The notes under the pieces are model-generated. The model was given only the letters and a program-made list of their open reading frames with translations, made no database searches and had not been told where the DNA came from. Position numbers and translations under genes: made by a program. From Sporothrix humicola (Eukaryota; Ascomycota; Sordariomycetes; Ophiostomatales; Ophiostomataceae): a DNA stretch of 64,000 nucleotides. Numbering within the stretch: position 1 is the first letter of the stretch; each line of letters begins with the position of its first letter. Shown here one piece after another: positions 55,473 through 64,000 of this stretch. The stretch covers positions 62,001 to 126,000 of the forward strand of contig WNYE01000020.1 of NCBI GenBank assembly GCA_021396245.1. Reading direction: 5' to 3'.

Positions 55473-57004
55473 AATGTGCGAATGTGAGTGTGAGGAAGTG
55501 AGGGGGGATGCGAGTAACGAAGATGGGGGATGTAGAAGATGTAGTTAAGGATTGGCGTATTAGAACGAGGCTTGACTGAGGGTCTCAGCCTTGCGAGCGT
55601 GCTGCGTCTCACAGCTGGCCCGTCTAAGAACCGGAAGCGCTCCTCTGCTTCTTCGGACGAAGAAATAGAGAGCCCGCGTCACCGTCTTCAATGGCACAGG
55701 AATGCAACATATGTTCTCGCGAAAAGAAAATGAAAAGAAAATAAAAACGTTGGGTGGTTGGGATGACGGGTTGTGGAGAACGGAGAAAGAATTCGGATAA
55801 GAAGGGAGGATGAACTGAAACGGTGAATGAGAGAGACGAGTAAGAGAAGCGGCGAAAGAGACGGAGAGGAGTAGAGGGAAAGGAAGAAGAGATGCAAAGG
55901 GAGAAGCTCAATCGGGCAGAGGTAAAAGGGGAAAAGCAGTCGGGCGATTAGACTGCGTCCGACATCGTCAACTGAGCTTGTGGCGACACCTCGACGTTGT
56001 TCGTTTTGCCCGTTGCACAAGAAAGTGTGATCTCGAAACCCCTTGGGCGTGCGTTGCTCCTTTCTCAGGCTCAGAAGCAAATGGTTGGACGTCGTGTTGT
56101 GAGAGGCTGAAGAAGAAGAAAACTGGGTCTTTTGTTTCTTTCCGTCCGTGTTGCCCCCCTAAAAAAGGAGGGAGGCGAGATGGTCACGTGGGCCTGTTTC
56201 AGAACAGCGGTCTTAGCTCGCCAACAGGTGCTCCAGACAGGACCCAAAGGACCCCATACTGCCGTTCTGGGCCCTGAGGCCGTTACAAGGTCGCACTAGG
56301 AAGCTACACTGAAAAAGGGGGCAGTCAGTGTTCCTGTGCCTGGATGCATCAGACAGCAACCGCCATCGACACTTTGGCGGTCGTTCTTTTCTGTACTCCC
56401 GGTTTGTGTTTTCTTCACATCCCTTACAACATGCCGGTCCAACTATTTTTATTTATTCTTTCAGGTGTAATTGTTACTTCTATCACGTGAATATTCTTTT
56501 TTTTTAAATCTAAAGAGATAGGAAATAGCAATACTTAACAGCCCAACCATTGGGGCTCACATCTCACATAGAGGCAAAACTATACAGCTGTCATGAAGTG
56601 CTTTCATGAACTTTTTGTGTCTTAAATTTATGTATGATTATAACATCTACTTTTTGTCTTTTGGCCAGCAAATTCGAGAAAAAAAAAACGCAAAAAGAAA
56701 TTAGAAAGAAACAGGAACGCAATTTTTTAACAAAGCCTCCCGTCCGGTGTCCCATATTTATACCTTGCCATTGCTGATTATGCCGTGCCACCGTGCCGTA
56801 ATTAGAAGCAGAAAGAAAATAACAAGAAAAGGGCAGAAAGGTTGTGAGAATACATAAGGAGAAGAGAAGGCAACATAAAGGTGTATAAACATGAAATAGA
56901 ACAAGGTGAAAAACATATAAAAAGACAAACATAAAGCGACACAAATATAAAGCAACAGGCGTGAAAAGGGCATAACAGGAAAAGTGAAGCTTACAGAATA
57001 CCGC
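55473..57004. other. Intergenic region, KIC1 5' flank / RAD16 3' flank
   Basis: 55500-55940 is purine-rich on + (CT-rich on KIC1's coding strand), a probable promoter and 5' UTR. CACGTG occurs at 56185-56190 and 56484-56489. 56440-56960 is AT-rich and likely RAD16 3' flank. No gene is supported. Confidence 0.55.
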
Positions 57005-60000
57005 TCAGCTGCCGCGGAACAGGAACTGCAGGTCCTCCGGCGTGAGGGACTCCATAGCCGCGTCGTCCGAGTTTATCGTAGAGTTGATCATGCGAGTCTT
57101 CTTCTCCTGCAAAAGAACCATACGGCTCTCGACGGAGTCCTCAATACACAGACGAGTGACAACGCAAGGGCGGGTCTGGCCGATACGGTGGCAGCGATCT
57201 GCCGACTGCCACTCTGCAGCAGGATTCCACCATCTGTTTTGTTAGTTTGTGAAAATATGTATAGGGGTGAGGGAAAGCGAGAGACATACGGGTCAATAAT
57301 GAAAACACGCGAGGCTTCCGTGAGGTTAAGAGCGACACCGCCAGCCTTGAGCGATACCAAGAAACACTCCACGTCGACATTGTTCTTGAAGTACTCGATC
57401 GAGGCCTGCCGCTGGGCCGGCGACATGCTGCCATCCAGCATGACAGTTGTAATACCAGCACGACGGAGGCGCCACTCGATAAGTTGGAGCATGGTGGTAA
57501 ACTGCGAAAAGATGATGGACTTGTGCGAGGCCTTTTCCGAGCGCAGGCGGTACAGGTTGTAGACGAGCAGCTCGATTTTGGAGGACGAGGTCCAGTTGGA
57601 CATGCGGATGCGATTGATAATCGACGACTTCTTGACCTGGACCTCGTCCTGCTCGATCTCGGGCTGCTCCAAGTCAATGGCCAGAGGAATGTGGCAGCGC
57701 GGGCAGTCGGGCTGGTCCGTGGCCGCCAGATAGCTGCGCGCACACTCACGGCAGAAATCATGGCGGCACCGGGAGCTGATAGCCTCCTCGGCCGGCTCGT
57801 CGCAAATACAACAAATCAAGACATTCTGGCTACCCTCACTGTTCTTCTTGAGGATGAGATCCGGGTGGTCGGCGACCTGACGCATCTGCATAATCAGACC
57901 AAAGATGTTGGCGTAGTTGTTGAGCATGACACCGTTCTCGACATAAGTGGTGAACTTGCGCTCCGAGTTGGTCATGATACTGTTGGCGAAGTCCGTCTCG
58001 ACGTCACTGAAGAACTGCCGGTCGACAATAATACGCTTGACAGGGAGCTCCATGGAGTTTGTGTGGTCCTTCTTGAGGCGACGAAGCATGATGCGGTCGG
58101 TCAGAAGACGCAGCTTCTTGAACGCCTCCTTGCCCGGGCCAAAGTTGCCGTACCGCTGGATGGGGTTCAGCAGCTCCTGGTTGAACACCGACAGATGGCG
58201 CATACCACGATGCTTACAGTGCGTGCAGTAATTGTCGTCGTCCACGGACCATTCCATCTTGGAGCAGTTGCAGTCACGGCAGAGGTAGTTGGAGAACGGC
58301 TCGATCTGCAGGAAGCGCAAAAGAGAGAAGAACTCTCCAATACGGTTCTGCAGCGGCGTACCAGACAAGCACCAGCGGTAGTCAGCTTCAAGAGCAAAGC
58401 ACGCCTTGGCCGTCATTGTACTACGGGTCTAGAATGTCTGTTAGAAGATGGACAAGGAGACAACGAGAGAAAAACAACATTGTCATACCTTGATGCAGTG
58501 GGCTTCATCGAGGATCACACGGTGAAAGTGAGTGCCGTGGATGATACTCTCTTCCTTGTAAATGCCAGCCTTGCGTGTAAAACCGCGCTCCTGCTTGCGG
58601 TACATGGACTCGAGACTGTTGTACGACATCATGATAACATCGTACTTACGGATGTCCTTCTTCGTCATGCCCTTGGTCTTGGCGTTGGTGCCGTGGTAGA
58701 CAAACGTCTTGAGGCAGCCATCGGTGTACGATGCAATCTCGGACGTCCACTGCATGAGAGCCACAGGCGGGACAAGGACCAAAGTCGGGCGCTTAGCCGG
58801 GTAGTCGGACATGATGAGAGACACGGCCTGAATAGTCTTGCCCAGACCCATCTCATCACCAAGAAGACCACCCTTCCACTTGGTCTTTTCCATGGCAGTC
58901 ATCCAGGCAACACCCTCGAGCTGGAACGGCTTGAGGTTGCGCGAGATGTTGGGAGGCTGGTCAGCCCGGCCGGCCTTGAGAACCGCCGTCTTCTCAAGGT
59001 CCTGCCACATCTTCTTGAGGATCGGGTGCTGCTCGACGAGACGCTCTCTGTCGTTGGCGACTCGCTTTTGACTCTTGTAGTCCCGGTACTGACGGCGGGT
59101 GTCCAAGTCCATAGCCCGGGCTTCCGCCTCATCATGGTCCATGTAAGAATCAACATCGAATGCATCTGAGTCGTTGTCTCCCTCTGGCGGCGGGCTGCTA
59201 AGATTGCTACTGTCATCAGCGTCGTCCTTGATCGTTATGGTGGCGACATTATCCCACGACAGCGGGGGCACAGCAGCAGCTGAAGCCGCATCAGACCGGC
59301 GCTGTCTCTTGACCGGACGTGCAGACAATATCTCCACGTCGGGGTACTCGTCCGAACTGGCGGTCTGTGGTTCCGGCTTCACGGAAATGAAATCCGATGC
59401 AGCATTGCGCTCCGCCTTTGCGCGCTCCTGCTTAGGGAGCCGCAAATCTTCTTCTGCCTGCAGTCTCTGTGCCAGTACAGCGTCGGACGCTATCCGGTTC
59501 TGCTTTTGGGTATCGGCAAGGGAAAAGTCGTCCTCGTCGTCGTCGTCCTCGCCCTGAGCGGCAATACGCCGTCTCTTCTTAGGAGCCAGCGAGTATTTGC
59601 TCCTGCTAAGAGCCTTTGCGCTGTCCGAAGCGAGGGGCGCTGCACTCGGACTCGAACCAGAACCCGCGCTCGGACCGGCACCATTCTGCGATGGCGATCC
59701 TGGCAGCTCAATCTCGACCCGCAACAGCGAGCTGGCCGACTGGAAGCCGGGGTATGATGGGGCAGAGCGTCCTCTAAGTGCTATGCCAGTCTTGAAATCC
59801 TCAATGGGAGTCGGCGCATTGCTTGAGGGAGCGGTGGACAGTTCGTCATCTGAGGGATACCGGGTCGGCGTGGGGATGGTCGAGTTGGATTTTGTGCTGT
59901 CGGCAATGCCATTGTCGGAGGGCGGCCGCTCATTCTTAATTTGCGAGCGCGTGGCTCTGCCGGACGATGCAGTCGTGGGCGTTTTGGGAGCGAGTGGAGT

Positions 60001-60158
60001 GCTCGGAACGTTGCCGGCCACTAGAAGAGGTTAGATAGGGCCAGAAACGAAGGATACAATGTCTGAGAAAACATCACAATGAACTATATTGATATTCAGG
60101 CATCATTTGCCAACTTACAGCGCTCACTGAGCCGTCTGGACTGCCGTGTAGTCGACAT
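57005..60158 (-). CDS. RAD16: Nucleotide excision repair SNF2/RING protein Rad16
   Basis: Exons are 60158-60119, 60020-58489, 58428-57290 and 57233-57005 (979 aa); all joins are in frame with canonical ends. Rad16 is a DNA-dependent ATPase that with Rad7 recognises lesions in non-transcribed DNA and also acts in a cullin ubiquitin ligase. The N-terminal 370 residues are disordered and acidic, with a SIM-like DVEILSA. SNF2 motifs: GDEMGLGKTIQ (about 400), DEAHCIK, LSGTPLQNR, then HRIGQTRP in the last exon. A Cys-rich knuckle (CRDCNC...CTHC) lies inside the SNF2 core. The C3HC4 RING (CCICDEP...CRHDFC...CPRC) occupies about 727-775. The protein ends EDLQFLFRGS, a typical Rad16 terminus. Confidence 0.96.
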
Positions 60159-61291
60159 GGCTCGATCGATTGTCTGTGATGTGTACGTTGAGGAAAGAAA
60201 ACAGGAAACCCGATAAGGAGATGGCCGCACTGATGAGGGTCGATGGCCTTGAGAAAATCGGTCCTCTCCGCTTAATTAGTGAATAAGACGTCAATGTCGG
60301 CAATCGAAAATCGATTATTTGTCGTCGTTGTCGTCGTGGAGAAAACAAGGGAAAAGCAGATAAAGAGAGGACAGGCCCAGGTGCACGGCTGGATCCAGAA
60401 GACAAAAAGACGGGGAAAGAATGTGCAAGGGGTGTGCGTGCACGGCACCGTTGGATTTTGCAGGGAGTGTGCACCAACAGGAAAGACTGAGGCTGGAAAA
60501 GGGCAAAAGGTCGAAAAGACTTTAAAAACAAAAAAAAAACAAAAAGTGAAAAAAGGGGCGGAGGCGACAACTTGACAGGCATAAAGCGTAATGGTTGCTG
60601 GAAAACGCGCCGCGCGCTCAGAAATTTCGGGTCCAGGGGCTCAATTGATGGCGCGGGGTCACGGGACCTAGCTTTACAGGGGAAGGCTACTGATGCAAAC
60701 GCTTAAACCGGAGCATTTAGGCAGGCGAAGCGGGTCTCGAGTGCTTTTGGGAACACAAAGCGTGGGAAGGCACGGAAACGCCAAACAAGACACCATGGCA
60801 GGGGCAAGGAAGGCGCGAGTGTTGTAAGACGGCCTGTTTTAACACAAATGTCGAGTTGGTCCGGCAGGACTTATTACGTCGTTTGGTGGAGCGAACTGGG
60901 GCTCTTTCCTGACGGGACCCAGCGACCCAGGCGAGCCAGGGGACTGCAAACGGCAAGAGTGTTCGCCATTTCACGCCCCTCTAAACTCCGGCCTAGGCTC
61001 GCACTGTGGGCTGTCGTTCATGCCTCACGGAGATGACAAGCTCTTTATCGCGAGGCTTCACATCGAATCCTTTCGAAGCTGTATAAAGCTGCAAGCTTAC
61101 GCCAAGACGGCCTGTCACTATCAGCAAGCGACGAGCTGAACATTCACGTTGCCAACTCACGATTCGTCCGTGCAGGAGACAAGGGCCGAAACTATCAAGC
61201 ATTCACGCCAGTTTCGCTCAATTTCACTTTGATCTTACTTTACTTTTCACGTCTCAAACCACTCTCTTCATTCACCCAATTCACACTCAAA
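60159..61291. other. Divergent intergenic region, RAD16 / SDR gene
   Basis: 60280-60560 is purine-rich on + (CT-rich for RAD16). 60600-61230 is mixed, with a pyrimidine-rich run directly before the SDR start. I recognise no gene or repeat. Confidence 0.55.
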
Positions 61292-62125
61292 ATGGCCCTG
61301 CCGTACAAGAAGGCCCTTATCGTCGGTGCCACGTCTGGCATTGGCGAGGCCCTGGCCATCAAGCTCGCCAAGAATGGCACGCACATCGTGGCTGTCGGCC
61401 GCCGTGAAGACCGTCTCTTGGCTCTTGTGGGCAAGGCTCCCAAGGGCACGATCTCGACAATGATCCTGGACATCACGGATCTGTCGTCGATTGCCACCTT
61501 CGCAGCTGTCGTGACAACCTCGCACCCGGACCTCGACGCCGTTATCCTCAACAGCGGCGTGCAGCGCGCATTCGACTTTGGCAAGCCCGAGACGGTCGAT
61601 CTCGCAACGCTCGAGCTCGAGCTCAAGACAAACTACACGGCCTACGTCTATCTCGTGACGGCGTTCCTGCCGCACCTCCAGGCCCTGGCCAGAAAGGGCA
61701 GCACGGCCTACCTCATCTTCATCAGCGCGACGCTGGCCATTGTGCCGTCGCTCGTCCGCACGCCCAACTACAATGCCAGTAAGGCTGCTCTTCACTCGTT
61801 TATCACGACGATGCGCCAGCAGCAGATTGACGCCGGCTACGAGAAGCTGCGTGTCGTCGAAGTGTTCCCGCCGGCCGTCCAGACCGAGCTTCACGACACT
61901 GTCCACCAGCCGGACCTGCAGAGCGGCGACCAGATGGGCATGCCACTGGCCGCTTTTACAAATGAAATGGTCGCAAAGCTGGCCGAGGATCCCAAGCTCT
62001 ACATTGCCATTGGCCCCGGTGAGGCGTTCATCGCCGAGGGCGGACTTGAGGACCAGCGCCAGAAGCTATTTGACAAACTACAGCTAGTGGCCAAGACCAA
62101 TATCGAAAGCTTCTTGAAGAAGTAA
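61292..62125 (+). CDS. Short-chain dehydrogenase/reductase (DltE-like), substrate unknown
   Basis: Single exon, 277 aa, with the start chosen at 61292 (CAAAATGGC context, MALPYKKALIVGATSG). A classical SDR: cofactor-binding GATSGIG at residues about 12-18, VAVGRRED after the second strand (Arg there suggests NADP(H) preference), an LNSGV strand in place of the NNAG motif, a catalytic Ser in FISATLA, and YNASK for the Tyr/Lys pair. The C-terminal part ends VAKTNIESFLKK with no signal or membrane segment. It lies between RAD16 and RAD7 but has no obvious link to repair. It resembles fungal oxidoreductases annotated as DltE-like; the substrate cannot be told. Confidence 0.9.
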   Translation: MALPYKKALIVGATSGIGEALAIKLAKNGTHIVAVGRREDRLLALVGKAPKGTISTMILDITDLSSIATFAAVVTTSHPDLDAVILNSGVQRAFDFGKPETVDLATLELELKTNYTAYVYLVTAFLPHLQALARKGSTAYLIFISATLAIVPSLVRTPNYNASKAALHSFITTMRQQQIDAGYEKLRVVEVFPPAVQTELHDTVHQPDLQSGDQMGMPLAAFTNEMVAKLAEDPKLYIAIGPGEAFIAEGGLEDQRQKLFDKLQLVAKTNIESFLKK

Positions 62126-62781
62126 ACAAAACAGAAAGGGATGAAGTAAAATAAGAAGAAAAGGAAGGCTTACAGATTGCTTGAGCGATATGGCCCAGGG
62201 AAACGGGATCACGATCAAATTGATAATATGAATGGACACGGTTGGGCAGCAATATCATGTCGCAATACAAATATCGTATGGCAATTCTGCCATCTGTCCT
62301 TCTGAGCTGAAAATGAAAAAGCTGCTGAAATTCCTTAAAAGTGTGAAATGTGCTGATATGGGCTGCACCTGTCGTATATATGTACTCTTGTTAGCGGACA
62401 GTGCTGAATATACCTGCACACGGCCCTGCCCCGCTGTCTCATGCACTGTCGCACCCCTCAACCCCCTGTAAAGTGGTTGCATCTTGTCACGTGGTTACGT
62501 GCCTGGAGCGCCCGTAAATTTTAATGGAAAGCCCCAGCAGGCGCGTCTCCCCGCTGGCGCATTCACTAAACTATTTGCATCAGGCTGTTTGCCTGTTCAC
62601 ATCGCTCGTTTTCTTCCAAATTCGCCCCCTTTTCGAACTTTTCACATCCAGGAAGCCTGCCTCGACTTCGCACCCACAACGCTTCTTCAGGGTGCAGACA
62701 ACCAAAGATTGTCAGGCATTTACACCGAACCGGATATTCGACAGGCCATTTATAGTTATCTGGCTTTTTAAACAACACAAT
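62126..62781. other. Intergenic region, SDR 3' flank / RAD7 promoter
   Basis: AT-rich to about 62350, then mixed sequence. A CACGTG at 62488-62493 lies about 290 bases upstream of the RAD7 start. Nothing else is visible. Confidence 0.55.
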
Positions 62782-64000
62782 ATGTATGTCGAACGACTGA
62801 ATCAAAAGAATCAACAGAAACGAAGAGACAGAAAAACAACAGCCATGAAGATGCCTCGATGCTAACATTTTTTTCTCCCACAGGGCCCGCGGACGGCAGA
62901 ACCTCGACGCCAATGGCCGGCCCCGAGTCGTTGGCCCGTAAGTTAATTCCACTTTACGACGATTACCTTTTACCAAAGACTCATTGCTAATATTCACGCT
63001 TTTTGTCCCCAGACAATCGGCCTTGACGAGTTTCCTTGCGTCCCGAAACATTTCCGCCGCCGATATTGAAGAGCAATTTCGAACCCGACAGGCAGCCAGC
63101 TTGGCCGAGCAGCTGCGGACCGGCCTCGCCAATGGAGAAATCGAATCGACACCCGAGAATCTGGCCCTCGCCGAAACTGCCGAGCACAGCCCTATGACGG
63201 CCGCTGCTACTATCAGTGCCAGCACGGCCACAGGACGGCAGCTGTCGGCAGCTCAGAAGCGGGCGGTGGACAAGATCAAGGCAAATAAGAAGAACAAGAA
63301 GATGGCCAACGGCAAGAAACGCAAAGTCTTTGATAGTGACGAAGACGAGGACGAGGAGGACGAGGAAGATGCGCTGGCCCGTGCTCTCCTCCAGAACTTC
63401 AAGACGGAACCTCTTCCGGGCCAGATGGAGAACTGCGGCGCCTGCCAGAAGCGGTTTACAGTGACGCCCTACTCACGTGCTAACGACAAGGGCAAGCTGC
63501 TTTGCTCGCCATGCGGCCGGCTGCAGGACCAGGAGAAGGGCGTGGACAAGAACACTCGGGCCAAAAACAAGGTGGCAGCCGCCAAAAAGGCCCGTGTAGC
63601 CAGTGGTGATGTCCCCGAACAGAGAGGCGGCCCAGTCGGCCAGCGGCGCAAGGCACAGAGTCGTCTGCTGGACGGAGCCTCACTCGTGGGACCAAAGTCG
63701 CTTGTCACGCAGTGCGTCGAGCACCTGTCCAAGAACATTCACTTGGCCGATGATCTGGGCGATCTGCCCGAGGACGTCATTGATCGGATTGGACGTCTGC
63801 TATCGAAGCGGCGGCTGCTCAATCCCAAGACCGTCGACCTCTTCATTCGTCCATCGGCCGAGGACATTTGCGTGTACGACTGTGCCACTCTTGTGGAGAG
63901 CGATTTCCTACGAATTCTACAAGCGATGCCGCACCTCAAGCACATGCGGTTCTACAACGCCATCCAATTCAAGGACGATGTGATGGATTACTTGATGCAG
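62782..64000 (+). CDS. RAD7: Nucleotide excision repair protein Rad7, 3' end outside window
   Basis: The model is AT at 62782-62783, an intron at 62784-62883 (GTATGT donor, GCTAAC branch, CAG acceptor), exon 62884-62937, an intron to 63012, then an exon from 63013 past the right edge. The first intron splits the start codon, giving M-ARGRQNLD. Rad7 is the leucine-rich-repeat partner of Rad16 in global-genome repair. GPQSALTSFLASRNISA matches the conserved Rad7 N-terminus. A basic nuclear-localisation-like stretch (KKNKKMANGKKRK) and an acidic run follow. The Cys4 zinc motif CGACQKRF...CSPCGR (about 63430-63520) is the fungal Rad7 hallmark. LRR-like sequence begins near 63830 (FIRPSAEDICVYDC). 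The frame is intact to the edge. Confidence 0.93.

Overview
This 64 kb window is eukaryotic nuclear DNA from a filamentous ascomycete. Coding regions are GC-rich in the third codon position. Introns are few and mostly 55-100 nt, with GTANGT-type donors, CTAAC-type branch sites and YAG acceptors. Gene content and intron style fit the Sordariomycetes; I cannot fix the genus. The genes are conserved single-copy housekeeping genes. I see no CRISPR array, rRNA, convincing tRNA, intact transposon or secondary-metabolite cluster.

Layout, left to right: PUS4 (tRNA pseudouridine-55 synthase, -, cut by the left edge); an RFTS-domain protein resembling heterochromatin factor Raf2/DIM-7 (+); MKT1 (-); DED1 helicase (-); PRE1 proteasome beta-4 (-); RRP9 U3 snoRNP protein (+); a ULP2-type SUMO protease whose frame is broken by one in-frame TAG (-); COQ6 (-); PIL1 eisosome protein (-); a small Gly/Arg/Pro-rich protein (-); OST1 (-); hexokinase (+); RMT2 arginine methyltransferase (-); VTC4 polyphosphate polymerase (+); MCM4 (-); RET3 zeta-COP (+); SUA5 (-); a KIC1/NAK1/POD-6-type GCK kinase (-); RAD16 (-); a short-chain dehydrogenase (+); and RAD7 (+, cut by the right edge).

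The genes serve mostly unrelated processes: tRNA modification (PUS4, SUA5), translation and mRNA control (DED1, MKT1), rRNA processing, proteolysis and SUMO control, respiration (COQ6), cell cortex (PIL1, KIC1), secretion (OST1, RET3), glycolysis, polyphosphate and replication. The exception is the right end, where RAD16 and RAD7, partners in global-genome nucleotide excision repair in yeast, lie divergently with one oxidoreductase gene between them.

The most interesting signals are: introns that appear to split the start codon (AT|G) in both PRE1 and RAD7; the RAD16-SDR-RAD7 linkage; the in-frame TAG in ULP2 followed by about 475 open codons carrying a likely SUMO-interacting motif; two in-frame SUA5 starts that could give mitochondrial and cytosolic forms; a cluster of MCB/E2F-like sites upstream of MCM4; and an unusually long first intron in hexokinase. 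I found no clearly new multi-gene system. Exon limits below were read by eye from splice signals and frame continuity.
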